DNA from: an uncultured Deferribacteraceae bacterium
GTDB lineage: Bacteria; Chrysiogenota; Deferribacteres; CAMZNJ01
Assembly (NCBI GenBank): GCA_947313825.1
Contig: CAMZNJ010000010.1
Location: 1 to 50,107 of the forward strand
Direction: 5' to 3'
DNA length: 50,107 nucleotides
Shown: positions 32,871 to 41,642 of the stretch, in pieces
Position numbering within the stretch: the first letter of the stretch is position 1
Layout of the letters: every line of letters starts with the position of its first letter
Notes under the pieces: model-generated
Database searches by the model: none
Told to the model about the DNA's origin: nothing
Seen by the model: the letters and a program-made list of their open reading frames with translations, nothing else
Translations under genes and position numbers: made by a program

Positions 32871-33512
32871 ATGTCCACAAATAAGAAAAAACTACTGCTA
32901 CACCAATGCTGTGGTCCATGTTCATGTTACCCCATTCACGACCTGAAACTCAAAGATGAATACAACGTCGAAGGGTTCTTTTACAACCCAAACATACACC
33001 CCATGAAAGAACTCTACAACCGACTAGAGGCAACTCTCCAACTCAACAAAATTGAAAACGTCAACTCACACTGGGACGAAGAGTACGGACTCAAAAAATT
33101 TCTGAAACTCTCCAAAATACCCAAAGAAAGACGGTGCCGTACATGTTATGCCATGAGGTTGCAAAAAACTGCCCAAAAGGCAAAAGAAATGGGCGTTGAC
33201 GCGTTCTCCTCATCCCTACTCTACAGCAAACACCAATACCACCATATTATTGTGGAAGAAGCAGAAAAAGCCGCAAAACGATTCGGTGTTCCTTTCGTTT
33301 ACGATGACTTCCGTCGTGGACACAAAGAAGGGATAGACATCTCCAAAGAGTACGGGCTGTACCGCCAGCAATATTGTGGCTGCATCTACTCCGAAGAGGA
33401 AAGGTACGAAACACAGCTCCCACGCAACCTCGAAAAATATACCAACAAAGAGGGGATTGTCAACCACCACACAACGGACACCACCAACAAAGATACAGAC
33501 GACGACAGTTAG
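32871..33512 (+). CDS. queH: epoxyqueuosine reductase QueH
   Basis: 213 aa (former DUF208). It catalyses the last step of queuosine synthesis, reducing epoxyqueuosine in tRNA, and is a non-homologous replacement for QueG. Cysteine motifs for the metal/Fe-S site are all present: HQCCGPCSCY at residues 11-20, RRCRTCYAMRL in the middle and RQQYCGCIYSEEE near the end. AAGGAG lies 8 bases before ATG 32871. The last 20 residues are a polar tail. Other queuosine genes are not in the window. Confidence 0.95.
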   Translation: MSTNKKKLLLHQCCGPCSCYPIHDLKLKDEYNVEGFFYNPNIHPMKELYNRLEATLQLNKIENVNSHWDEEYGLKKFLKLSKIPKERRCRTCYAMRLQKTAQKAKEMGVDAFSSSLLYSKHQYHHIIVEEAEKAAKRFGVPFVYDDFRRGHKEGIDISKEYGLYRQQYCGCIYSEEERYETQLPRNLEKYTNKEGIVNHHTTDTTNKDTDDDS

Positions 33513-33516
33513 TCAG

Positions 33517-33870
33517 CGTTCCGTGCAGGTGCATGCATGTTCGTGCGTTCCGTGCGAGTCCGTGCAGGTTCGTGCGTTCCCGTGCAGGTCCGTGCGAGTC
33601 CGTGCATGTTCGTGCGTTCCGTGCGTTCCGTGCGAGTCCGTGCAGGTTCGTGCAGGTCCGTGCATGTCCGCACAGGTGTTCATGCATGTCCGTGCAGGTT
33701 CATGCATGTTCGTGCGTTCCGTGCGAGTCCGTGCAGGTTCATGCTACATCACGAAAAAAAGGGCACCCACGCACGTCCGCACAGGTTCATGCATGTTCGT
33801 GCTACATCACGAAAAAAAGGGCACCCACACACGTCCGCACAGGTGCGTCCGCACAGGTGCGTCCGCATAG
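33517..33870. repeat. GTGCAGGTTCGTGC/GTGCGAGTCC compound array
   Basis: About 350 bases of shuffled GTGC-containing words (GTTCCGTGCGAGTCC, GTGCAGGTTCGTGC, GTGCATGTTC), beginning 5 bases after the queH stop. At its right end is a 43-bp block present twice (starting at 33743 and 33801, nearly identical, period 58). No intrinsic terminator is seen between convergent queH and ccmD. Confidence 0.85.
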
Positions 33871-33942
33871 GTGCGTAGCACAGGTAGCCCTCTCTCGTAC
33901 CACTTCCAAACCTCAGCTCGCACACTAAGGCATCCACAACTA

Positions 33943-34101
33943 TTACTCTGTCCCCTCACCGTTGTCAGGGGTATGCTCAGAATCTTCCACAGCGGTATTC
34001 ATCTTCTTCAGTACCAAGTATGTCAGAAAAAACTGAACAACCAGAAGAACTACGATGGATACCACATACGCCGAAATTAAAAATATTACGTTATTGCCCA
34101 T
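33943..34101 (-). CDS. ccmD: cytochrome c biogenesis protein CcmD
   Basis: 52 aa. A single membrane helix (FLISAYVVSIVVLLVVQFFL) and a short charged cytoplasmic tail with FLTYLVLKKM are the CcmD pattern, and it lies 12 bases downstream of ccmC. GGGAG is upstream of ATG 34101. CcmD holds the CcmABC-CcmE complex together and aids release of holo-CcmE. It is too short to be noticed by length-based gene calling. Confidence 0.8.
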   Translation of the reverse strand: MGNNVIFLISAYVVSIVVLLVVQFFLTYLVLKKMNTAVEDSEHTPDNGEGTE

Positions 34102-34113
34102 TTTATTTACTCC

Positions 34114-34785
34114 CTAGATATCCAGTTTCTTCATACGCTTTTTGTAGCTTAGTACCTGCACAGTGTAGGCTTCCCACGATATAATTAAATATATTATTGC
34201 CATCATGGCTACCGACACCTCAACAGATGTCATCATATCAGGCGTTAGTCCATCCGAGCCCTCTTTACCGAATACTACGGGGTGCATGGAGTTCCACCAC
34301 CTTGTTGCAAAATAATTGATGGGTGTTAGAGCAAATGTCATTATCGCTAGTACTGCAGAGAATGTTGCCCTTTTGGCGTGATCATCGATGAACACACGCA
34401 ACATAATGTAGGAGATATACAGCAGGAATGTCATCAGCGATATGGTTAGGCGTGGATCCCAAACCCAAAAGGTGCCCCATGCCGGTTTTGCCCAAATCAT
34501 ACCTGTGGTGATTACAAGGGCAAACATTATTGTTCCGATGTAGATAGCGTTCGACGCCAAAATGTCTATCTTAGGCTTTTCGGTGAGAAGGTAAACAATC
34601 GACAAAACAAAGGCTAGGAAAAAAGAGAACATAGCCATGGCAACCAAACCGATATGGACGTAAAATATCTTTTGAACAATGCCCATGACCCGTTCAACTG
34701 GGGGGAACACTAACCCGAAATACAAAAGCACTACGAGTGCCGACAAGAACACAATGTTTAGTGGGATTAAATAACTTTTTTTCAT
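34114..34785 (-). CDS. ccmC: heme-handling protein CcmC
   Basis: 223 aa, six membrane helices. The periplasmic WWD motif reads WGTFWVWDPRLT; the heme-axial His residues of the family are present (IFYVHIGL, SMHPVVF). It attaches heme to CcmE together with CcmABD. GGAG lies 5 bases before ATG 34785. Fourth of the six ccm genes in transcription order. Confidence 0.95.
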   Translation of the reverse strand: MKKSYLIPLNIVFLSALVVLLYFGLVFPPVERVMGIVQKIFYVHIGLVAMAMFSFFLAFVLSIVYLLTEKPKIDILASNAIYIGTIMFALVITTGMIWAKPAWGTFWVWDPRLTISLMTFLLYISYIMLRVFIDDHAKRATFSAVLAIMTFALTPINYFATRWWNSMHPVVFGKEGSDGLTPDMMTSVEVSVAMMAIIYLIISWEAYTVQVLSYKKRMKKLDI

Positions 34786-34825
34786 AATAACTCCGTTTTT
34801 ATGTTTTATTCTTTGTTTGTACTGT

Positions 34826-35500
34826 CTAATCCCTGATTAAAAAATCGAATAGGATAAATATGATAAATATTACGATAAAGTCGTACCCAACGAGCAACAT
34901 GAGCATTCGCCAAGGAACATCCGAGCCATCAACCACCACCGACCCAAGGATAAAGTTGTACGCCATGATGACTGGCAGGACGAATGGTAGCTGTAGAACA
35001 AACAGGAGCACCTCCTTGGCAGCTGTATGGAATGCCATGAACGCCAAAAACGACGTTATCACAGCAACGCCGACCATGGTAATAGCGGTAAGGAGAAGCA
35101 CAGCCCCTAGTAGTGCTCCCTGCGTGAATATGCCCGTGGTGAAGTAGAACGGCAACATTAGCACTGCAACAACCATTACGTAAAAGAAGTTGGTCAATCC
35201 TTTGGCGAAAACAAAGGCTGAAGCGTCAACCATGGGCGAGAATAGGATGGTGTTTATCCCCCCCTCTTGGTATTCGTAATACATGGCACGCATGGATATG
35301 AGGTTTATGGTGAAGATGAGTGCTACAGAGTACATGGACACGGTGAGTTCGAGGCTTGAGCTCCCGTGTGTGGCGAAGGCGAGTATTACGGATAGCATTA
35401 GGGAGAACGCCACGGAGAGGTAGATGAGTTCGCGATTGAGTAGCTCGCTCACCATGTTGTGCACAAACAGCACTTTGAAGTCCCTAAAATACCTTATCAT
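34826..35500 (-). CDS. ccmB: heme exporter subunit CcmB
   Basis: 224 aa, six membrane helices, the permease partner of the CcmA ATPase. Typical N-terminal RDFKVLFVHNMVSELLNRELIY and a central QEGGINTILFSP (the family Q-x-G-x-x-x-L-L element). The CcmAB complex uses ATP to release holo-CcmE from CcmC. AAGGA precedes ATG 35500. It lies between ccmA and ccmC. Confidence 0.93.
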   Translation of the reverse strand: MIRYFRDFKVLFVHNMVSELLNRELIYLSVAFSLMLSVILAFATHGSSSLELTVSMYSVALIFTINLISMRAMYYEYQEGGINTILFSPMVDASAFVFAKGLTNFFYVMVVAVLMLPFYFTTGIFTQGALLGAVLLLTAITMVGVAVITSFLAFMAFHTAAKEVLLFVLQLPFVLPVIMAYNFILGSVVVDGSDVPWRMLMLLVGYDFIVIFIIFILFDFLIRD

Positions 35501-35547
35501 TGTTCCTTCCTGTAATTTGTTCCGTCATGGCATAGCCGTACGGGTTG

Positions 35548-36225
35548 TTAGTAGTGTTCGACGATACCTTGGGGGGAGATGTTTGCGGTGTTGTCGTGGT
35601 ACACTAGTGAGGCGTCTTTGATGATTGCAACGCGGTGTGGGAGGTGCCAAATATGATCGAACGTGTGTGTTGCAAGAATAATCGTACGACCCATATTTTT
35701 CCAACCTTCAAGCATATCCACCATGGTTTTTGTAAATGTGATGTCGATGCCTGAAAACGGTTCGTCCGCCATGATGATGCTGGGGTTGTGCATTATGGCT
35801 CTGGCAAAGTTTACCCTCTGTTTGAGCCCTTTGGAGAGTTCGGTCAGTTTTTTATCCTTGTGCACCTCAAGGCTAAACTCCTCTAGCACGTCATGAACTC
35901 GGCTTTGTGGTAGTCCGTATATTTTTGCTACTAGGGTAAGGTTTCGGTAAACGCTGAGTTGTGGGTAGAGGTTTGTTGCGTCGCCAAGGAAGCCTACATC
36001 TTTGTAGTAGTTGTTGCCCCAGCTTTTGAGGGGTTTTTCGTTGTAGAGAACCTCGCCTTTGGTTGGTTTCAGGCGGTTTGCTAGGAGGCTTATGAGTGTG
36101 GATTTCCCTGCACCGTTGTGTCCTGCTAGGAGCAAAAACTCACCTTTTTCAATGTTAAGGTTCACCTTTCTGAGAACCACTTTGGTTCCGTAAACTTTAC
36201 TTAAGTTATTAGTAGTATAAATCAC
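35548..36225 (-). CDS. ccmA: heme exporter ATPase CcmA
   Basis: 225 aa ABC ATPase. Walker A AGHNGAGKST, Q-loop region, signature LSKGLKQRVNFARA, Walker B IIMADEPFSGID, H-loop ATHTFDH. Position directly between ccmF and ccmB identifies it as CcmA rather than another ABC subunit. The start is GTG 36225, 13 bases after ccmF. Confidence 0.93.
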   Translation of the reverse strand: MIYTTNNLSKVYGTKVVLRKVNLNIEKGEFLLLAGHNGAGKSTLISLLANRLKPTKGEVLYNEKPLKSWGNNYYKDVGFLGDATNLYPQLSVYRNLTLVAKIYGLPQSRVHDVLEEFSLEVHKDKKLTELSKGLKQRVNFARAIMHNPSIIMADEPFSGIDITFTKTMVDMLEGWKNMGRTIILATHTFDHIWHLPHRVAIIKDASLVYHDNTANISPQGIVEHY

Positions 36226-36238
36226 AAAGCAACTCTCT

Positions 36239-38203
36239 TTAGCTTACCTTACTTGGTTTTGTTGATGTTTTGAGTGCTTTTTTACCACGACTGTAGCGAA
36301 TACTGTTGTTTATCATGGATGTAATCCAGAGCCATAAGCCGCCGAGCATGATAATTCCGGAACCGATCCATAGTAGTGCCATGAGGGGTTGGATGATAAC
36401 GAGTATGCGGTACTGCACCTTCTCAACAATGGTAATGAATGCTACGTAAAATTCGGACAAACCGTGGCTGTAAATTGCCACTTCACGGAATATTTGTTGG
36501 TCGTCTGGTGGGTACATGCGTATGCCCGGAAGTAGGTTTGTGAGGTATTTCCCGTCCTTGTAAATACTCATGTCGAGGGCAGCCTCTTCGTAATTCGAGC
36601 CAACAAAGTAGCGAACCTTGTTCGGTTCGACGCCGTAACCTGTGTCGCCAATATTGGTGATGACGTCGCCATCAATGATAATGTCGAACTCCTGAGAGTA
36701 AAACGACGTGCTTATTATTCCGATGGCAATTACACCTATGCCGAAATGCACAATATGGGCACCGTACAGCGAACCAGCACGGACAAGTTTTACCTTGCTA
36801 CGGAAGTAGTAATACAGGGTTAGAGCTGAGGCGTACATGGTCATGAACGCCACAAATAGGAGGGCGGAAGGTATGACTTGGCGGTAACCCATCACGAGGA
36901 AAACGAGAAGACTCAGCACCGACGCCACAATAGCCAAGTAGAGAAGCTTTTTGCCATAACGACGGAATGTAACCATTATAGAGGCGATACTCATAAGCAG
37001 GAGTATGACCATGAAGAGGGGTATGGATACGACGTTGTAGTACTCAAGTGCGGGGGAGCGTTGTTCGCCGAACCAGCCAGTTATTACGGGGGAAATAGTT
37101 CCGAAAATGATAGCGAAATTGAGGGCAAAAAGGAGCACCACACCGTAAACTATTAACGACGATTTCGATTGGAAATTAATCTTGTCCACAAGTGAGAGGG
37201 AGTTTTTATTGTAAACAATTAGAGCAATGCTAACGAGGGTTAGGGCTCCCATATAATACAAGAATAGGGTTCCGATGCTGGAGGGAGCAAAAGAATGCAC
37301 AGACGTAACGATACCGCTGCGAGTGAGGTAGGTGCCGAAGATGGACAGGATATGCACACCCATGGCTGTGGCAAATGTGAAGATGGCAAACTTACGCGTA
37401 GATTTGTACACGAGAACCATATGCAGGTACGCCGTTATTGCAAACCAAGGGAAGATGGACGCGTTCTCCACAGGATCCCATGCCCAATAACCGCCCCACC
37501 CTAGCTCCACGTATGCCCACTGACCGCCGAGGATGACACCTGCTGTGAGTGCTGTCCATGCAAAGAGTATCCAGCTACGTACGGAGTCTATCCAGAACGC
37601 ATCGAGGCGACGAGTGATTAGTGCTGCAAACGCGTATGAAAACGGTATGAGCATTACGGTGTAGCCGATGTACAGCAGTGGTGGGTGGTATATCATGCCG
37701 ATATTTTGCAGTAACGGGTTGAGCCCAACACCTTGAATGAGCAAGGGGGCAACCTGATCGTCCAGTAGCTCAAACGGGTTGTATTCGATGACCATCATGT
37801 TGAAGAAGAGGATATTGGCGATGATGGCTATCATTATGTATGAACCGAATTTCACGTCGTAACGTTCGATGCTTGCCAGCTCTACAACGGCAAATATGGC
37901 GATGAGGAAGAGCCAGAATAGGAGGGAGCCAGCCTGACCACCCCACAGGGCTGTTATTTTGTAGATGAGGGGCATGTTGGCACCGGCGTAATTGGCGACG
38001 TATACGTTGCGTATGTTGTCGGTTACGAGTGCGATTTCCAGTAGTGTTACAGCTCCGACAACGAATGCGAAGCCGAGCATGACACCTAGTGAGCCGTAAA
38101 AGCGAAGCTTTTTGGAGTCTTTGTAGATGGCAAGAGCGTATGAAACTAGTGCGAATGTGTACGACACAAACGCCAAGTATTGTAGGGATAATCCGAGGGT
38201 CAT
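36239..38203 (-). CDS. ccmF: cytochrome c heme lyase subunit CcmF
   Basis: 654 aa, 13 or more membrane helices. The WWD heme-handling motif is present in WGGYWAWDPVENASIFPW. The N-terminal region includes NMPLIYKITALWGGQAGSLLFW. It ligates heme to apocytochrome CXXCH motifs. In E. coli CcmF works with CcmH and CcmI; neither is in this cluster, nor is CcmG. GGAG precedes ATG 38203. A tandem array separates it from ccmE. Confidence 0.95.
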   Translation of the reverse strand: MTLGLSLQYLAFVSYTFALVSYALAIYKDSKKLRFYGSLGVMLGFAFVVGAVTLLEIALVTDNIRNVYVANYAGANMPLIYKITALWGGQAGSLLFWLFLIAIFAVVELASIERYDVKFGSYIMIAIIANILFFNMMVIEYNPFELLDDQVAPLLIQGVGLNPLLQNIGMIYHPPLLYIGYTVMLIPFSYAFAALITRRLDAFWIDSVRSWILFAWTALTAGVILGGQWAYVELGWGGYWAWDPVENASIFPWFAITAYLHMVLVYKSTRKFAIFTFATAMGVHILSIFGTYLTRSGIVTSVHSFAPSSIGTLFLYYMGALTLVSIALIVYNKNSLSLVDKINFQSKSSLIVYGVVLLFALNFAIIFGTISPVITGWFGEQRSPALEYYNVVSIPLFMVILLLMSIASIMVTFRRYGKKLLYLAIVASVLSLLVFLVMGYRQVIPSALLFVAFMTMYASALTLYYYFRSKVKLVRAGSLYGAHIVHFGIGVIAIGIISTSFYSQEFDIIIDGDVITNIGDTGYGVEPNKVRYFVGSNYEEAALDMSIYKDGKYLTNLLPGIRMYPPDDQQIFREVAIYSHGLSEFYVAFITIVEKVQYRILVIIQPLMALLWIGSGIIMLGGLWLWITSMINNSIRYSRGKKALKTSTKPSKVS

Positions 38204-38240
38204 TATTTATATCTCCGAGTGTTTTTTCACATTTTAACGG

Positions 38241-38410
38241 TGCTTACTGTGCTTACTGTGCTTACTGTATATTATGACCAAGTCCAGCCGTGCCGTGCCC
38301 ACCAAGGCGTGCCCATCAACATCGAGTCCAGCCGTGCCGTGCCCATCAACATCGAGTCCAGCCGTGCCGCCCATCAAGCCCAGCCCATCAACATCGAGTC
38401 CAGCCGTGCC
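38241..38410. repeat. tandem repeats between ccmE and ccmF
   Basis: TGCTTACTG x3 (38241-38267, 9 bp), then four copies of AGTCCAGCCGTGCC at 38281, 38325, 38355 and 38396, joined by CCATCAACATCG spacers (periods 44, 30, 41). The last copy ends one base before the ccmE stop codon complement. The transcript of the ccm operon must cross this array. Confidence 0.85.
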
Positions 38411-38411
38411 G

Positions 38412-38801
38412 TTATTCTTCTTCGTATTTGGAGGGGCATTTGACGAGCATTGTTTTTGCGTGGAAGGTATTTGCTTCCCTGTCGAAAGAGCCTTCCACAA
38501 CAGCGTGTTGCCCTTCTGCAAAAGCATCAGGTTTGACGCCTGTGAACACTACGTCCACAACAACATTGGGGTCATCAATATCGGCCATGGCAAACATTAG
38601 GGTTGATTGTGCGGGTGCGTCCACGACTGTTCCGGCGACAACTTCTCCTGTTACTCGGAAATCGCTAGTGCCCATATCTTTTTGCAGATCGGATACATTA
38701 ACATAGTAGAAGTTTGACCCTTTGAAGGCAACAAACATCATACCTATAATTATGAAAGAGAACACGACAGTGGCTAATAGTATCTTCTTGTTTTGGTTCA
38801 T
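38412..38801 (-). CDS. ccmE: cytochrome c maturation heme chaperone CcmE, Cys (CxxxY) variant
   Basis: 129 aa. N-terminal anchor (LLATVVFSFIIIGMMFVAF) then the OB-fold chaperone domain (FRVTGEVVAGTV, DIDDPNVVVDVVFTGVKPDAF, VVEGSF). The heme-attachment position near the C-terminus reads K-C-P-S-K-Y, so C122-x3-Y126 replaces the usual H-x3-Y. Such Cys-type CcmE proteins are known from Desulfovibrio-type and archaeal Ccm systems that lack CcmH, matching the gene content here. First gene of the ccm string, behind the promoter at 38850-38879. Confidence 0.93.
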   Translation of the reverse strand: MNQNKKILLATVVFSFIIIGMMFVAFKGSNFYYVNVSDLQKDMGTSDFRVTGEVVAGTVVDAPAQSTLMFAMADIDDPNVVVDVVFTGVKPDAFAEGQHAVVEGSFDREANTFHAKTMLVKCPSKYEEE

Positions 38802-39193
38802 AGTCTAAACCTACCTAGAGGGATGACCTCAGCATACTTCAATATTTATATTATAGTTACAAAAGCACACGAAAGTAAAGGTTTATTCCCACCTTTTCAG
38901 TATATTTTATTTTTACATCCATCCTTCGCCAATATCTCAAAAAGTATTCTTGACATTATATTTTACTGTAGTATTGTTGACACTTAGTTGGTTACTAATA
39001 AAAGAAATGTGATAAAACTTTGAACAAAATCGGTTAGCATCGGTCTTAACAATACTGACGCTTGAACAATAGTTGCCAATGCTTGAAGTAAAATTAAGTA
39101 GGGTACATAATCTGGGGTATCTGATGAGTTTTCGCTCCATGCCATGTTCCCGACAATATAGATGAAACCAATGATAAACTAGGAGGCACTCTA
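38802..39193. other. divergent intergenic region ccmE-ccdA
   Basis: About 390 AT-rich bases without a credible gene. It holds the minus-strand ccm promoter. On the plus strand two perfect TTGACA hexamers (38950-38955, 38977-38982) lie upstream of ccdA, but with only weak -10 partners (TATTGT at 38972, 16 bases after the first). Confidence 0.6.
38850..38879 (-). promoter_or_regulatory. promoter of the ccm operon
   Basis: Minus strand TTTACT (38874-38879), an 18-base spacer and a perfect TATAAT (38850-38855), about 45 bases upstream of the ccmE start. Confidence 0.6.
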
Positions 39194-39919
39194 ATGAGTA
39201 TCGCTTTAATCGCTTCATCGTTCTTTGGCGGAATACTATCGTTCTTTTCGCCATGCATAATCCCCCTACTTCCGGGGTACTTAGCTTACACGTCAGGGGT
39301 TAGTGCAAAAGAGCTCTTAAGTGGCAAACCAAAGCTCGCCACACGTATTCGAGTAATCATAGGGCTACTAGCTTTCGGCGTCGGGTTCTCCCTAATATTC
39401 ATATTACTCGGGGCGACATCCACGTTCTTGGGCTCCCTGTTGTTTGAGTATCGTTACACCGTGGAGAAAGTTCTCGGCGTGGTGATAATCTTCTTGGGTC
39501 TGCACATGACAGGCATACTGAAGATAAAGGCACTACTCGGCGAAAAAAAATCACACTTCAGCGGCTTCGCAAAGGCACCTTTCTACGTTAACGCATTCAT
39601 CATCGGTATTGCGTTTTCTGTGGGGTGGGCACCTTGCATTAGCCCAGTTCTATCGGGAATACTTACCCTTGCAGCCCTTCAAGGCTCAGTGTACCAAGGG
39701 ATGATACTTTTGGGAGCATACTCCATGGGTATCTTCGTGCCACTCTTTATTGTTGGTCTGTCCGTAAGTACCCTCATCACCAAAATCAGGAGCCTCAAGT
39801 TCTTGAAATACACAAACATTGTTTCAGGTGCACTACTAATAATACTAGGCGTGTTCCTCGTATCAGGTCTACTGGGTATCATTTCATCGTTTACCCTCTC
39901 CCTAAGCTACAAGCTGTAA
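39194..39919 (+). CDS. ccdA: thiol-disulfide electron transporter CcdA
   Basis: 241 aa, six membrane helices. The two redox Cys are C21 (SFFSPCIIPLLPGYL) and C148 (GWAPCISPVLSG), each in the conserved Pro-Cys context. It carries reducing power from thioredoxin to the periplasm, keeping apocytochrome CXXCH cysteines reduced. AGGAGG lies 7 bases before ATG 39194. It is divergent from ccmE, consistent with a shared role in cytochrome c assembly. No CcmG/ResA-type thioredoxin partner is in the window. Confidence 0.95.
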   Translation: MSIALIASSFFGGILSFFSPCIIPLLPGYLAYTSGVSAKELLSGKPKLATRIRVIIGLLAFGVGFSLIFILLGATSTFLGSLLFEYRYTVEKVLGVVIIFLGLHMTGILKIKALLGEKKSHFSGFAKAPFYVNAFIIGIAFSVGWAPCISPVLSGILTLAALQGSVYQGMILLGAYSMGIFVPLFIVGLSVSTLITKIRSLKFLKYTNIVSGALLIILGVFLVSGLLGIISSFTLSLSYKL

Positions 39920-39973
39920 GATACTAAACCTTAAGGGTGTACTGAACACAACAGAAGCACAAAACAAGCACGT

Positions 39974-40010
39974 AAAAAGGGTAGCCAGCTGTTAGCTAGT
40001 TACCCTTTTT
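39974..40010. terminator. bidirectional intrinsic terminator
   Basis: AAAAAGGGTA (39974-39983) pairs with TACCCTTTTT (40001-40010); A and T runs flank the stem so it can work on both strands. It separates ccdA (plus) from the convergent barrel gene. It is the only convincing intrinsic terminator in the window. Confidence 0.8.
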
Positions 40011-40080
40011 CTACGTCCATTTTATGGGGGATGTGGAGGGAATGTACGTCGTTGGCTAATATTGTGTGTTGCTTGTTTGC

Positions 40081-41400
40081 CTAGAAGTTAAACCCAACAT
40101 TAACCGAGTGCTTGCGTACCGCTCCACGGTTAGAGAATAGTGTTATGGTACCATCTTCCACGCCTGTTTCAATTGTTACCGGTGCAGGTGGTGTTTCCAC
40201 GTAGTAGGCGTAGTCCAGTGTGAGTCCAAGGAGTCTAATGCCCGCACCCGCCGTTCCGTACCCTTCATTTAGCCCTGTGCGTACTGCAAATCGTTCTGCA
40301 AAGTTCACTTCAGCACCATAGTTGAACATATTTATATACTGATTGCCTATTCGGTAGTCGGATATGTTTCGTTCGTCTAATGCATCGGGCAGATCCATTG
40401 CAAGGGTAATGCCATCGATTGTTGGTTGCCCCCCCATGGGTATGAGCACCGCACCACCAATATTGAGTACAGTCGGTGTTAGGTAGCTATTGTAGGGGAA
40501 CGGCTTATCCCCTTTCTTTTGCATGATTGCTGTTTCTGCGATAAAGATATTGTTGTACGAGGCACCCATTTGGTATCGCAACCCTGTTTCCCCTAGTGCA
40601 TACATTAGTCCTAAGTCCGATACTGCCGTTACTGCTGTTTCTGCCCTTACTTGATTCAGCTTTAGGTCAAGGTTTACGGTTCCGAGCCCTGTGAACCTTG
40701 TTCCAACCCTGATGTTACCGCCGTAAGAGAGTCGTCCTAGCCCTACGCCAAAGTCGTTTGACAGAGCCGTGTAGATACCTGATCCAGCCTCGGTGTAAGC
40801 TATTCCCACAGGTGCTTTCGACGGATCGAACGCTAGGAGGTCGAACAGGTCTGAGAGAGAGTCGATATCGTCCACGCTGTCGGGTAGTACTAGATCGACG
40901 TAGTCCCCGCCGTATATGGCGTACGCATTTGCGACACCGTATGTTCCCAAGGCAAACTTACGCTTGGTGTAGGCGAGGGGCATCAGAGCTATCCTGTAGT
41001 ATCGGTAAGTTGACGGTGTGTTTAGGATTTCGGACACACCCTCTGCCTGATCAATTATATCTGTGCTATCCATGATAGGCTTAATATCCGAGTAGTCCCC
41101 GTAGAGATCTTGCACTAGGTTGCTCACCTCTCCATAGGATCCGTCAAGGATAGTTACGATGCTGTTTTCTCGCAGGTAGGTCAGACCTGCAGGGTTGTAG
41201 AATGGTGCGTACTTGTCGTTGGAGACGCCTGTGTAGGCATTCCCCATACCTTGGGCACGCAGGGAGTTAATGTAGTATGGTGATGCAGATGCTGTTGCAG
41301 TAAACACAGCCAACATTAGCCCTAACATTACCGTTGCCGCTACCGTTGCCGCTACAGGTTTCAGCCCCCCCCACCCTTCTGTATACCTTGCTACTTGCAT
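40081..41400 (-). CDS. outer-membrane beta-barrel protein (FadL/PorV/UPF0164-like)
   Basis: 439 aa from ATG 41400, chosen because GGAGG lies 8 bases upstream and the signal peptide follows (VMLGLMLAVFTATASA). The mature start YYINSLRAQGMGNAYTGVSNDKYAPFYNPAGL is the hallmark of OmpP1/FadL-related and PorV-like barrels (G-x-G-x-A...N-P-A-G-L). The rest alternates as beta-strands and ends in Phe (VNVGFNF). Substrate unknown; relatives take up hydrophobic compounds or serve type IX-like export, and nothing nearby decides between them. The distal end faces the bidirectional terminator. Confidence 0.8.
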   Translation of the reverse strand: MQVARYTEGWGGLKPVAATVAATVMLGLMLAVFTATASASPYYINSLRAQGMGNAYTGVSNDKYAPFYNPAGLTYLRENSIVTILDGSYGEVSNLVQDLYGDYSDIKPIMDSTDIIDQAEGVSEILNTPSTYRYYRIALMPLAYTKRKFALGTYGVANAYAIYGGDYVDLVLPDSVDDIDSLSDLFDLLAFDPSKAPVGIAYTEAGSGIYTALSNDFGVGLGRLSYGGNIRVGTRFTGLGTVNLDLKLNQVRAETAVTAVSDLGLMYALGETGLRYQMGASYNNIFIAETAIMQKKGDKPFPYNSYLTPTVLNIGGAVLIPMGGQPTIDGITLAMDLPDALDERNISDYRIGNQYINMFNYGAEVNFAERFAVRTGLNEGYGTAGAGIRLLGLTLDYAYYVETPPAPVTIETGVEDGTITLFSNRGAVRKHSVNVGFNF

Positions 41401-41539
41401 ACCAAATACCTCCCCAGACAATTTATTCATTTCGTTCTAATGTCGACAAAACTTCGACTCAAGTAAGCTTACAACACACACAACAATTATACAAATAAAA
41501 TATGTGCATGGAATATTCACTCTTAAGTTGGCAATATAC

Positions 41540-41569
41540 TTGACCACTACTATTATTTTGGTGTATCAT
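41540..41569 (+). promoter_or_regulatory. promoter of the ankyrin lipoprotein gene
   Basis: TTGACC (41540-41545), an 18-base spacer and TATCAT (41564-41569), about 70 bases upstream of the start codon. Confidence 0.6.
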
Positions 41570-41642
41570 CGTAAATAGGTGAGACATGAATAAATATAGT
41601 GCAACACACTAAAGTTACCAGCCACGAAGGGAGCTCAACGGT

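Noticed and set aside
32488-32884. Several long open frames on both strands across the 15-bp array (Cys/Arg/Val or Thr/Pro repeats)
   Set aside because: The 15-bp period without stops keeps all frames open automatically; no ribosome binding sites or non-repeat domains support them.
33374-33937. Overlapping Cys/Arg/Val-rich frames in the queH-ccmD gap
   Set aside because: They follow the GTGC repeat composition, overlap each other in all frames and overlap the end of queH.
38937-39254. 105-codon minus-strand frame upstream of ccdA
   Set aside because: It overlaps the ccdA start antisense, has no recognisable domain, and its Cys/His/Arg content looks random.
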